A program made the translations under genes and the position numbers. Below, in pieces: positions 33,739 through 42,059 of a stretch of DNA of 45,403 nt. How positions within the stretch are numbered: the stretch's first letter is position 1; each line of letters begins with the position of its first letter. The notes under the pieces were generated by a model, which was not told where the DNA came from, did not search any database, and saw only the letters and a program-made list of their open reading frames with translations. This DNA comes from NORP181 sp047623555. Its GTDB lineage: Bacteria; Pseudomonadota; Alphaproteobacteria; Rhodobacterales; Rhodobacteraceae. The stretch covers positions 1-45,403 of the forward strand of contig JBLHMP010000027.1 in assembly GCA_047623555.1 (NCBI GenBank), in the 5' to 3' direction.

Positions 33739-34652
33739 TCGATCTTATCTTTTCCGGCGAAGTCACCGCCGCCCGCGCCGCCAAAACACCGATTGTGGCG
33801 CTGGAAAGCACTATCATCACCCACGGCATGCCCTATCCGCAAAACATCGAGGTCGCAGCCCAGGTTGAGCAGGATATCCGCGATGCCGGCGCTGTCCCGG
33901 CAACCATTGCGGTGCTTGCCGGTCGCCTGCATATCGGTCTTGATCCCGCGCAGCTCAGCGCTTTGGGTCAGGCGCGAGATGTCGCCAAACTGTCGCGTGC
34001 TGATCTGGCCGCCTGTCTGGCCACCGGCGGCACCGGTGCCACAACCGTCGCCGCCACCATGATTGCCGCGCATCACGCCGGCATCGACGTCTTTGCCACC
34101 GGTGGTATTGGTGGTGTGCATAAAGGCGCCGAAACCACGTTTGATATCTCGGCTGACCTGCACGAGTTGGCGCAAACCCCGGTGACGGTCATCGCCGCCG
34201 GCTCCAAAGCGATCCTGGACACTGCCAAAACCCTTGAAGTGCTCGAAACCCTCGGCGTGCCGGTGATTGCCTATGGTCAGGATGCGTTTCCGGCCTTCTG
34301 GTCAGCCACCTCTGCCTTTACCGCCCCCTTGCGCATGGACGACGCCACCACAATCGCGCGTGCGCACGCTGTGCGCGGCGCGCTGGGCCTGTCCGGTGGT
34401 CAACTGGTGGCCAACCCGATTCCCCAAGACGACGAAATCGCCGCCGCAACCCTTGCTCCGATCATAAAGCAGGCCCAATCCGAGGCTGACCAGCGTGGAA
34501 TCAAAGGCAAAGAGGTCACTCCGTTCTTGCTGCAACGCATATTTGAGCTGACAGACGGCCAATCCCTGGTGGCAAATATCGCCCTGGTGCGAAACAATGC
34601 CCGTCTGGCGGCCAAAATTGCCCGCGCATTAAGCGATATTAACAAAGGGTGA
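33735..34652 (+). CDS. psuG: Pseudouridine-5'-phosphate glycosidase
   Basis: Splits pseudouridine-5'-phosphate to uracil and ribose-5-phosphate. The 305 residues fit the IndA/PsuG family. VALESTIITHGMPYPQN is the family signature near the N-terminus, KLSRADLAACLATGGTGATT and FATGGIGGVHKGAETTFDIS contain the catalytic Lys and Mn-ligand region, and AAGSKAILDTAKTLEVLETL and YGQDAFPAFWS complete the conserved core. It starts at GTG 33735, inside the kinase stop. Together with the kinase it forms a two-gene salvage unit for pseudouridine from degraded tRNA and rRNA. Confidence 0.95.
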   Translation: MIDLIFSGEVTAARAAKTPIVALESTIITHGMPYPQNIEVAAQVEQDIRDAGAVPATIAVLAGRLHIGLDPAQLSALGQARDVAKLSRADLAACLATGGTGATTVAATMIAAHHAGIDVFATGGIGGVHKGAETTFDISADLHELAQTPVTVIAAGSKAILDTAKTLEVLETLGVPVIAYGQDAFPAFWSATSAFTAPLRMDDATTIARAHAVRGALGLSGGQLVANPIPQDDEIAAATLAPIIKQAQSEADQRGIKGKEVTPFLLQRIFELTDGQSLVANIALVRNNARLAAKIARALSDINKG

Positions 34653-34729
34653 GCTCCAGACACGGTCGCCCCATTGTAGCGCGCTTGCAAAACTACTAAC
34701 TAAAGCCTGTTGCAAATATCGGACCGCCA

Positions 34730-35413
34730 ATGACCAGCCCATTTGAAGAAGAACCACAGCGCCGCCCCAGCATTTTTGCACGACTTCGGTCGTCCTTTTT
34801 TACCGGCATCGTGGTCATCGCCCCGGTTAGCCTGACCATCTGGCTGCTCTGGACTGTTATCGGCTGGTTTGATGCCTTTGTCCTGCCCTTGGTGCCGCGC
34901 TGGTTTCAGCCCGAAGAATACATCGGCATCAACCTGCGTGGCGTAGGCGTCATCATTTTCCTGCTGTTCGCCATAATCGTTGGCTGGGTTGCCAAAGGTC
35001 TGATCGGCCGCTCGCTCATTCACTTTGGCGAAAGCATCGTCCAGCGTATGCCGGTTGTGCGCTCTATCTATTCCGGCATCAAACAAATCTCGGAAACGGT
35101 GTTCGCCCAAACCGAAAGCTCGTTTGAAAAGGCCTGTCTGGTGGAATACCCGCGCATAGGTATGTGGGCGATCGGCTTTATCTCGACCTCGGCCAAAGGC
35201 GAAATCGCAGCACGCGCCGGATCATCTGGCGAATTGATGGGGGTCTTTGTGCCAACCACCCCCAACCCAACCTCTGGGTTTTTGCTGTTCTTTCCCAAAA
35301 CTGATATCATAGAACTCGACATGACCGTTGAAGAAGCCGCCAAACTGGTGATCTCGGCAGGCCTCGTCTATCCCAACGGCAAAGACCCAACCACCCCAAC
35401 AGAAAACGGCTAG
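34730..35413 (+). CDS. DUF502 family inner-membrane protein
   Basis: A 227-residue membrane protein of the DUF502 family. Two TM helices (about residues 23-45 and 63-90) are followed by RMPVVRSIYSGIKQISETVF, the conserved amphipathic block of the family, then a soluble beta-rich C-terminus with VFVPTTPNPTSGFLLFFPK, the family signature. The function is unknown; bacterial members are widespread and plant relatives act in endomembrane trafficking. It lies 77 bp after psuG and may have its own promoter. It converges on bdhA. Confidence 0.9.
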   Translation: MTSPFEEEPQRRPSIFARLRSSFFTGIVVIAPVSLTIWLLWTVIGWFDAFVLPLVPRWFQPEEYIGINLRGVGVIIFLLFAIIVGWVAKGLIGRSLIHFGESIVQRMPVVRSIYSGIKQISETVFAQTESSFEKACLVEYPRIGMWAIGFISTSAKGEIAARAGSSGELMGVFVPTTPNPTSGFLLFFPKTDIIELDMTVEEAAKLVISAGLVYPNGKDPTTPTENG

Positions 35414-35579
35414 GCCCGCCTTTCTATTTTCCATAAATATCCCGGGGGAGCGGTCAAAATCAGCATGATTTTAACTGTTGGGGGCTGGCCCCCATTTAGA
35501 GATCTGTATGGGCTGGCCCCCATTAAAGGGCGCGTATGGCCGCCCAGTTTACGACATTATATCGGGTGTGATCCCAGTA
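35414..35579. repeat. Convergent intergenic region with GGGGGCTGG palindrome pair
   Basis: Two copies of GGGCTGGCCCCCATT lie at 35482-35496 and 35510-35524, 28 bp apart. The first can fold as GGGGG-CTGG-CCCCC (35480-35493), the second as ATGGG/CCCAT (35508-35512 with 35519-35523). A variant of the dispersed motif (CCCCCGGGATATTTATGG on the minus strand) occurs at 35433-35450. These may terminate DUF502 and bdhA from both sides, although no long T run follows. Confidence 0.6.
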
Positions 35580-36365
35580 TCACAACGCTGTCCATCCCCC
35601 ATCAATACTAATGGTCGTCCCGGTAATCTGCGCCGCTGCATCCGAGCATAAAAACACCGTGGTGCCGCCAATCTGCTCAACCGTGGCAAACTCGCGACTT
35701 GGCTGACGCGCCAGCATGACCTTTTTGATCACCTCTTCGCGGCCCATGTCATATTCCACCATGGTGTCAGGGATCTGCGCCTCAACCAGCGGTGTCAGCA
35801 CATAGCCCGGACAGATCGCATTGACGGTAATCGGCTCCTCCGCAGTCTCAAGCGCCACAGTCTTGCTCATCCCGACAATGCCGTGTTTGGCCGCCACATA
35901 GGCCGCTTTATACGGCGACGCGGTCAACCCGTGTGCCGAGGCGATATTAACGATGCGCCCCCACCCTGCGGCACGCATCATCGGCAAAGCGGCGGCAGTG
36001 GTGTGAAACGCAGAGTTAAGATTGATGGCGATGATGGCATTCCACTTATCCACCGGAAACAAATCAATCGGCGCCACATGCTGGATTCCAGCGTTGTTGA
36101 CCAGGATATCGCAGACGCCGGCCTGCGTGATCAAGGCGCGGCATTCCTCGCCATCGGACATATCGGCTTTGATATAGCGGGCACTCACCCCGGTCTCGGC
36201 GGCGATCTGTGCCGCCATGGCGTGATCTTCGTCCCGGTCGGTGAACGAGTTGAGAACCACATTGGCCCCGGCGCGCGCCAACTCCCATGCAACGCCAAGC
36301 CCGATGCCTGAATTTGATCCGGTGATAATGGCGGTTTTTCCTGACAGTGTTTTGACTGGCGTCAT
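35580..36365 (-). CDS. bdhA: 3-hydroxybutyrate dehydrogenase (SDR family)
   Basis: NAD-dependent oxidation of 3-hydroxybutyrate to acetoacetate, in polyhydroxybutyrate and ketone-body use. The 261 residues follow classical SDR order: GSNSGIGLG cofactor loop (residues 16-24), NNAG (90-93), catalytic S143, Y156 and K160 (YVAAK). The C-terminal part has NAICPGYVLTPLVEAQI and QPSREFATVEQIGGTTVFL, matching the family's known bacterial 3-hydroxybutyrate dehydrogenases. Start ATG 36365 follows AAAGGG; an upstream extension is unlikely. It stands alone on the minus strand. Substrate assignment rests on similarity of these blocks; other SDR specificities are possible but less likely. Confidence 0.88.
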   Translation of the reverse strand: MTPVKTLSGKTAIITGSNSGIGLGVAWELARAGANVVLNSFTDRDEDHAMAAQIAAETGVSARYIKADMSDGEECRALITQAGVCDILVNNAGIQHVAPIDLFPVDKWNAIIAINLNSAFHTTAAALPMMRAAGWGRIVNIASAHGLTASPYKAAYVAAKHGIVGMSKTVALETAEEPITVNAICPGYVLTPLVEAQIPDTMVEYDMGREEVIKKVMLARQPSREFATVEQIGGTTVFLCSDAAAQITGTTISIDGGWTAL

Positions 36366-36482
36366 CGCTTGCCCTTTCGCATAACAAATCCTGGACAACC
36401 TGACATGCTGCACCTGCAAAGGGAACGCCAAAACACAACCATCCCGAAAGCCTGACCCAAAACTTGACCCAAAATTCTGGCC

Positions 36483-36511
36483 AAAAAAAACGCCTGCACG
36501 AAGCAGGCGTT
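36483..36511 (-). terminator. Orphan minus-strand Rho-independent terminator
   Basis: AACGCCTGC (36489-36497) pairs with GCAGGCGTT (36503-36511) around ACGAA. On the minus strand it is followed by eight T. No minus-strand protein gene precedes it: the next gene to the right is on the plus strand. It therefore seems to end a short non-coding transcript, or is a stray element. Confidence 0.8.
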
Positions 36512-36600
36512 AAGTTATTGAGGCAGGTTTCATACAGGCAAGAAACCTATCGAGCAGTAAAGTCTTTATAAGCAATTACGCGCTCGCATCCAAGCTAAAA
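36483..36600 (-). ncRNA. Candidate small RNA ending at the orphan terminator
   Basis: The minus strand upstream of the orphan terminator can form a second hairpin, AGGTTTC (minus strand, plus 36542-36548) pairing with GAAACCT (plus 36525-36531 region) around a 10-nt loop. That hairpin followed by a strong terminator is the usual 3' architecture of an sRNA. No convincing protein frame exists; short frames in two phases (12 codons from 36614; another ending YKDFTAR) are too small to judge. The 5' end is a guess because no clear promoter is visible. I do not recognise it as a known sRNA family. Confidence 0.35.
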
Positions 36601-36620
36601 GTTTGAAAAGACATGAATCA

Positions 36621-36641
36621 ATCGTTAGCGTCATCGTTAGC
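36621..36641. promoter_or_regulatory. Tandem ATCGTTAGC repeat, candidate regulator site
   Basis: ATCGTTAGC occurs at 36621-36629 and again at 36633-36641, a 12-bp period. It lies between the start of the oligopeptide-binding protein gene (36682) and the candidate small RNA on the other strand. The position suits control of either. Two 9-bp copies could be chance, so confidence is low. Confidence 0.35.
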
Positions 36642-36681
36642 AAAATAAGGCCAGAGACGGATTGTTGCCAAATTGACCCCA

Positions 36682-38490
36682 ATGTTTTTCCAAACCGTGC
36701 GCTCGGTTTCCCTCGGAATCGCCGCCATTTCCTCCTCCTTCGCCGCCGCAGCAGAATCGGTACATGGCATAGCTATGTATGGCGACCCTGCCCTACCACC
36801 GGATTTTGTGTCTTTACCCTATTCCAATCCCGATTCTCCCAAAGGCGGGCGCGTGGTCTTTGGCAACACCGGCGGCTTTGATTCCCTTAATCCGTTTGTG
36901 CAAAAAGGCACCTCACCGTGGCAGTTGCGTTTTTGGGGATACGAGTCCCTCATGACGCGATCACGGGACGAACCATTCACTCTATACGGTCTTTTGGCCG
37001 AATCAGTGCGCACCGCACCGGACCGCTCTTGGGTTGAATTCACCATGAACCCCGCCGCCCGATTCTCGGATGGCACCCCGGTCACAGTCGAAGATGTAAT
37101 CTGGTCTTATGAGACTTTGGGCACCCAGGGCCACCAACGCTATCGCGGTTTTCACGAGGTGATTGAAAGCATCAAACAGATCGGGCCGCGCGGCGTGCGC
37201 ATCACCTTTAATTCGGACAACCGCGAATTGGCGCTGATCGCCGGTCTGCGCCCGATCCTGCAAAAGGCCCAATGGGACGGCAAGGATTTCAAAGCCTCAA
37301 CCCTGAGCAACATCCCCATCGGATCAGGCGCCTATGTGGTCACAGATTTTGAGGCCGGCCGCTATGTCAGCCTGACCCGCAACCCGGACTATTGGGCGCG
37401 CGATCTGCCCATTCGTCGCGGCACGCAAAACTTTGATGAATTGCGGATCGAATTTTACGGCGACCAGACGGTGCTGTTTGAATCCTTCAAGGCCGGCGAA
37501 CTGAGCGTCATTCGCGAATTCAACGCCGAGAAATGGCAGAGCCTGTTCAACTTTCCGGCGGTAAAACGTGGCGACATCGTCAAATCGGAATTCAGCCACA
37601 AACGCCCGTCGGGCATGACCGGGCTGGTGATGAATTCGCGGCGGGCCATGTTTGCTGATTGGCGCGTCCGCGAAGCACTGCTGCTGGCCTTTAACTTTGA
37701 GTTTATCAACGACACCATGACCGGCGGCGCCCAGCCGCGCATCACCTCGTATTTCTCCAACTCTGAACTGGCCATGTTGCCCGGTCCGGCCACCGGACAG
37801 GTGCGCGCGCTGCTTGAACCCTTTGCCCAACAGCTGTTGCCCGGCGCATTGGATGGCTACGCCCTGCCCGGCAGTGACGGCACCGCGCGCAACCGCAAAA
37901 ACCTGCGCCGTGCCGGGGCCCTGCTGGATGACGCCGGCTGGACAGTCCAGAATGGTCAGCGGGCAAATACCAAAGGCCAGCCGTTTCAGTTTACTGTATT
38001 ATTGCGCCAGGGCGATGGCGGCACCCAAAGCATTGTCGACATCTTTACCCGTGCGCTGCAACGTCTGGGCATCGCCATCACCGTCGACACCGTCGATGAT
38101 GCGCAATATTTCGCCCGGCTGAACAGCTATGACTTTGATATGACCCGCTACCGGGTGGCGCTGTCGCTGTCTCCGGGCACCGAACAGCGGCTTTATTTCG
38201 GCTCAAAGGGGGTTGAAACACCCAATACCCGAAATCTGATGGGTATCGGGTCGCCCGCGGTGGACGCGCTGATTGATACCATGCTGTCGTCACAATCCCG
38301 CGAGGATTTCACCGCCACCGTGCGGGCATTGGATCGTGTTTTGATCAGCGGGCGCTATGTGATCCCGATCTGGCAGTTCGACATTGGCCGCATCGCCCAC
38401 GTCAAACAGATGCGCCATCCTGCCAATATACCGATCTATGGCGACGGATTGTGGTTCATGCCCGAAGTTTGGTGGTATCAGGACCAATGA
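36682..38490 (+). CDS. Extracellular solute-binding protein family 5 (YejA-like)
   Basis: Periplasmic binding protein of a peptide-type ABC importer, 602 residues. The signal peptide is MFFQTVRSVSLGIAAISSSF with cleavage near AAAAES. The SBP_bac_5 domain covers most of the rest: YGDPALPPDFVSLPYSNPDS, GGFDSLNPFVQKGTSPWQ (family start), FTMNPAARFSDGTPVTVEDV (signature) and ETPNTRNLMGIGSPAVDALI. The YPY-like N-terminus and size resemble YejA, which binds microcin C-type peptides and muropeptides. I prefer ATG 36682 to the TTG nine bases upstream. The permease and ATPase partners are not adjacent, which is unusual for yejABEF. Confidence 0.88.
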   Translation: MFFQTVRSVSLGIAAISSSFAAAAESVHGIAMYGDPALPPDFVSLPYSNPDSPKGGRVVFGNTGGFDSLNPFVQKGTSPWQLRFWGYESLMTRSRDEPFTLYGLLAESVRTAPDRSWVEFTMNPAARFSDGTPVTVEDVIWSYETLGTQGHQRYRGFHEVIESIKQIGPRGVRITFNSDNRELALIAGLRPILQKAQWDGKDFKASTLSNIPIGSGAYVVTDFEAGRYVSLTRNPDYWARDLPIRRGTQNFDELRIEFYGDQTVLFESFKAGELSVIREFNAEKWQSLFNFPAVKRGDIVKSEFSHKRPSGMTGLVMNSRRAMFADWRVREALLLAFNFEFINDTMTGGAQPRITSYFSNSELAMLPGPATGQVRALLEPFAQQLLPGALDGYALPGSDGTARNRKNLRRAGALLDDAGWTVQNGQRANTKGQPFQFTVLLRQGDGGTQSIVDIFTRALQRLGIAITVDTVDDAQYFARLNSYDFDMTRYRVALSLSPGTEQRLYFGSKGVETPNTRNLMGIGSPAVDALIDTMLSSQSREDFTATVRALDRVLISGRYVIPIWQFDIGRIAHVKQMRHPANIPIYGDGLWFMPEVWWYQDQ

Positions 38491-38527
38491 CACAGATCTG
38501 TTATAAATTGATGATCCAAGGCCCGAC

Positions 38528-38993
38528 ATGAATATTCTTATCCTTTGCACTGGCAACTAAGTCCGCTCGATCCTGCTTGAATCGATCCTGAACAAATATG
38601 GTGCCGATCGTGTCTCCGCCTTTTCCGCCGGATCACAGCCCAGCGGCACGGTGCATCCGCAATCGCGTACGCTGCTGACCCAACTTGGCTATGACACCAG
38701 CGCCGCACATTCCAAGAACTGGGACGAGTTTGCGCGGCCCATTGCCCCGGTAATGGACGTGGTTATCACCGTTTGCGGTTCGGCCGCTGCCGAAACCTGT
38801 CCACTCTGGCCCGGCACCCCGGTGCGCGCGCATTGGGAGGGGGGAAGACCCGGCCGCCGCTGATAAAGCAAATTGGGAACCGGCGTTCCGTGCGGCCTAT
38901 GACCTGTTGTTCAAACGGGCCCTGGCGTTTCTGGACCCGCCAATTGATACCATGACCGAGGCCGATCTGTCGGCCCATCTGACCCGCATCTGA
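38528..38993 (+). pseudogene. Arsenate reductase / low-MW phosphatase (ArsC) pseudogene
   Basis: The frame begins MNILILCTGN, then a TAA (38558-38560) sits where Ser of the CxGNS P-loop is expected, then VRSILLESILNKYGADRV, FSAGSQPSGTVHPQSRTLL and VVITVCGSAAAETCPLWPG continue. A second lesion, a frameshift at the G run 38839-38844, separates this from EDPAAADKANWEPAFRAAYD and the C-terminus ending AHLTRI. This is the thioredoxin-coupled ArsC type with the redox Cys still present. Two independent lesions, one a nonsense change inside the active-site loop, make it inactive. It is followed 8 bp later by an aquaporin-like pseudogene, the usual ars-operon partner. Confidence 0.85.
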
Positions 38994-39001
38994 ACCCTGA
39001 T

Positions 39002-39654
39002 ATGAGCGCACAAAAGCTGGCCGCCGAAGGTCTTGGCACCGCGATGTTGCTGATCAGCGTAGTTGGTTCGGCATCATGGGCGAGACACTGGCCGACGGTA
39101 ATACCGCCATTGCGCTGCTGGCCAATGCGGTTGCCACCGGCTGTATGCTCTATGTTATCATCACCACGCTGGGGCCAATATCGGGCGCGCATTTCAACCC
39201 GGCGGTGACGCTGGCCTTTGCTTTGCGTAGCGACATCGCGCCGGGTCTGGCGCTGCAATATGTCATCGTCCAGATCATTTGCGGAATACTGGGGGTTTGG
39301 GCGACACATCTGATGTTTGACATGCCAATCCTGCATGCCTCAACCACCCTGCACCGCACCAGTATTGCGCAATGGAGTTCTGAAATCATAGCCACCTTTG
39401 GCCTGCTTTTTGTGATCTTTGGCGGTCTTAAATCCAAACCCGAGACGATCCCGGCCATGGTTGGCATCAATATCACCGGCGCCTATTGGTTCACCGCCTC
39501 GACCAGCTTTGCCAACCCGGCAGTCACGATTACACGCGGCTTTAGTGATACATTTGCCGGGATTTACCCGGGCCATATTGGCATGTTCATCGTGATGCAA
39601 TTGGTCGGTGTTGGCCTGGCGTACCTGGCGTTAACCCGGTTGTTCAAAGACTGA
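39002..39654 (+). pseudogene. Aquaporin (AqpS-like MIP) gene with a frameshift
   Basis: The N-terminus MSAQKLAAEGLGTAMLLISV and the rest IMGETLADGNTAIALLANAV are in different frames. One base appears lost near 39071 (TCGG-CATC, where TCGGGCATC would restore frame). Everything after it is clean: both NPA boxes are present (HFNPAVTLAF and FANPAVTITRG) within six predicted TM helices. In some alphaproteobacteria an aquaporin of this kind exports arsenite made by ArsC, replacing ArsB. The single indel could be a true mutation or a sequencing error; the neighbour's nonsense codon favours true decay. Confidence 0.8.
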
Positions 39655-39693
39655 CGCTTGCAACGCCCACATAGGCGCGCTAGCCACATCCCC

Positions 39694-41229
39694 ATGCTTT
39701 CAATATTTGACCAAGGCCCGCCGCCACCCTGCCCCGCCCGGTTTAATCTGGCCGCCCATGTGCTGCGCCATGCCGGTGATTGCGCCGATAAAATCGCGCT
39801 GTCAGTTCTGGGACCGGACGACAGTCAGTACTGGAGTTATCAGCAACTGCAACAGGCGGTGCGCGGCACCGGTACTGGTCTTTTGGCCAGCGGGCTGAAA
39901 CCCGGTGACATCGTGTTGATGCGCCTTGGCAATACCGTTGATTTCCCGATCACCTATCTGGGCGCCATCGCTGCCGGGCTTGTGCCTGTGCCGACCTCGT
40001 CGCAACTTACCGCCGCCGAGACCGCCAAGATGATCGCCGATCTTGCGCCTGCTGCGGTGGTGCGCGACGCTGATGTCGCCTGCGCGCCGCATCCCAACCA
40101 GATCGACGCCGCAACCCTGCGTGATATGCGCCAGCTAGACATGTGTGACTATGACATGGGTGATCCAAATCGGATGGCCTATGTCGTCTATACCTCAGGA
40201 TCATCCGGCAATCCGCGCGCTGTCGCCCATGCGCATCGCGCCATCTGGGCACGCCAGATGATGGTGGATGGCTGGTATGGCCTGACACCGGAGGATCGGC
40301 TGATGCATGCAGGCGCGTTCAACTGGACCTACACATTGGGCACCGGGCTGATGGACCCTTGGACCATCGGCGCCACCGCGTTGATCCCGCAACCGGGCAC
40401 TGACGTCTCCGCCTTGCCGGCCCTGTTGCGCGACCACAAGGCGAGTATTTTTGCCGCCGCCCCGGGCGTGTACCGCAAGATGTTGCACGACCACCCGGCG
40501 CTTGATCTGCCGGACCTGCGCCATGGGCTAAGCGCCGGGGAAAAGCTATCAAACCACCTGCACGAGGTCTGGACTAAGACCACCGGCACATCACTATACG
40601 AGGCTTACGGCCTGTCCGAAGTTTCAACCTTTATCTCGTCCAGCCCCAGCCATCCGGCGCAAAATGGTGCGCTTGGGCAGCCGCAAACCGGACGGCGCAT
40701 CGCCATTGTTGGCCCTGATGGACCGGTGCCGATGGGCGAATCCGGTGTCATTGCCGTGCATAAATCCGACCCAGGCCTGATGCTTGGCTATTTGAATAAC
40801 CCGCAGGAAACCAAGGCTCGGATGAGGGCGGATTGGTTTATGACCGGCGATCTGGGCTCAATGACCGAGGCCGGGCAAATCGCCTATCTGGGCCGGGGCG
40901 ACGACATGATGAACGCCGGCGGTTTTCGGGTTTCGCCGCTCGAGGTCGAGGCGGCGCTGACCGCACATCCTGACATCACCCAGATCGGCGTTACCGATGT
41001 TGAGGTCAAACAAGACACTCGTATCATTGTCGCGTTTTATACCGGCCCCATGCCTCTGGACGAGGCTGATCTGCGTGCCTATGTGCAGGACAAGCTGGCG
41101 CGCTATAAACAGCCGCGCACCTATGTGCATCTGGCGGCATTGCCGGCCGGGCCAAACGGAAAACTACAGCGCCGCGCCTTGCGGGCGTATTTCAAAGGAC
41201 ACGACCATGCCGAACGCGACCAAGCCTAA
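39694..41229 (+). CDS. AMP-dependent acyl-CoA synthetase/ligase
   Basis: A 511-residue adenylate-forming enzyme that would activate a carboxylic acid to its CoA thioester. The P-loop is YVVYTSGSSGNPRAV (A3), the A5 motif YEAYGLSEV, the A7/A8 hinge WFMTGDLGSM and YLGRGDDMMNAGGFRVSP, and the A10 Lys is in LPAGPNGKLQRRAL. All key blocks are present. The N-terminal domain resembles benzoate/4-coumarate-type ligases, but the acid cannot be named. ATG 39694 is preferred over the upstream TTG because homology-like sequence starts about there. The 3' end overlaps the DsbA-like gene by 23 bp. Confidence 0.9.
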   Translation: MLSIFDQGPPPPCPARFNLAAHVLRHAGDCADKIALSVLGPDDSQYWSYQQLQQAVRGTGTGLLASGLKPGDIVLMRLGNTVDFPITYLGAIAAGLVPVPTSSQLTAAETAKMIADLAPAAVVRDADVACAPHPNQIDAATLRDMRQLDMCDYDMGDPNRMAYVVYTSGSSGNPRAVAHAHRAIWARQMMVDGWYGLTPEDRLMHAGAFNWTYTLGTGLMDPWTIGATALIPQPGTDVSALPALLRDHKASIFAAAPGVYRKMLHDHPALDLPDLRHGLSAGEKLSNHLHEVWTKTTGTSLYEAYGLSEVSTFISSSPSHPAQNGALGQPQTGRRIAIVGPDGPVPMGESGVIAVHKSDPGLMLGYLNNPQETKARMRADWFMTGDLGSMTEAGQIAYLGRGDDMMNAGGFRVSPLEVEAALTAHPDITQIGVTDVEVKQDTRIIVAFYTGPMPLDEADLRAYVQDKLARYKQPRTYVHLAALPAGPNGKLQRRALRAYFKGHDHAERDQA

Positions 41230-41887
41230 CACGACCAAAACTGACAAAACCGTCAAGCTCGACATTTTTTCCGATCCGATCTGCCCATGGTGTTACATCG
41301 GCAAAACCCACCTGGATAAGGCTTTGTCATCAGTCCCAAACCACCCGTTTGTCATTGAATGGCACCCATTTCAGCTCAACCCTGACATGCCGGATGCAGG
41401 CATGGATCGGCGCGACTATCTTGAGGGCAAATTTGGTGGCAAAGAGGCCGCAGTGCGCGCCTATACACCGGTGGTGGAAAACGCCAAAGCCGCCGGGCTA
41501 ACCATCAACTATGAAGACATGAAGCGCACGCCAAACACGCTCAATGCGCATCGCCTGATCCATTGGGCCGGCATTGAAAGCAAACAAAACGATGCGGTTG
41601 ATGCCCTATTTCAAAGCTATTTTGTTCAGGCGCGTGACATTGGCGACGCCGAAGTTCTGGGCGATATTGCCGACGCAATTGGCATGGACGCGGCGGTCAT
41701 AATGAAATTGCTTTCCACCGATGAAGACCGCGACGACATCAAGGCCCGCGATGCCCATAGCCGCAAAATGGGGCTAAGTTCGGTGCCAACCTTTATTGTT
41801 GGTGGTCAACATGCGGTTCCGGGCGCGCAGCCGCCAGAAATGTGGCAAAAGGTGATTGCTGAGCTGACCGAACAATTGGCCGGCTAA
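41207..41887 (+). CDS. DsbA-family oxidoreductase, FrnE-like
   Basis: A 226-residue cytoplasmic thioredoxin-fold protein of the DsbA/FrnE/2-hydroxychromene-2-carboxylate isomerase superfamily. The active site is C26-P-W-C29 in FSDPICPWCYIGK, the FrnE form. WHPFQLNPDMP, an inserted helical domain (about 60-160), and the cis-Pro region SSVPTFIVGGQHAVPGAQPP complete it. No signal peptide is present. ATG 41207 lies inside the CoA-ligase gene with AAAGGA just upstream, so the two are co-expressed. FrnE relatives act on polyketides or in oxidative stress; the actual substrate is unknown. Confidence 0.92.
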   Translation: MPNATKPNTTKTDKTVKLDIFSDPICPWCYIGKTHLDKALSSVPNHPFVIEWHPFQLNPDMPDAGMDRRDYLEGKFGGKEAAVRAYTPVVENAKAAGLTINYEDMKRTPNTLNAHRLIHWAGIESKQNDAVDALFQSYFVQARDIGDAEVLGDIADAIGMDAAVIMKLLSTDEDRDDIKARDAHSRKMGLSSVPTFIVGGQHAVPGAQPPEMWQKVIAELTEQLAG

Positions 41888-42059
41888 AACAGCGTTATTC
41901 ACCGACGATTGCCCAAACTCCCGTGACATCCGATAGATTTCGCAGGCCTGAACAAATGCACATTGCAGCACACTCGCTGTGAACCACGCAATCTGGGTCT
42001 CAGTAATCTGGCGGTTCGGGTTCCCCTATGATAGCGCCAAAGACAAAACCGGAGCCGTT

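Noticed and set aside
36512..36672. Possible tRNA gene near the orphan terminator
   Set aside because: No acceptor stem, T-loop or anticodon arm can be drawn; only the two hairpins described are supported.
41888..42024. Minus-strand open frame (ITETQIAWFTASVLQCAF...) between the FrnE-like and MFS genes
   Set aside because: It reads somewhat like protein but has a stop just upstream at about 42025, no start with a ribosome binding site, and its longer form runs antisense through the FrnE-like gene. Probably chance.
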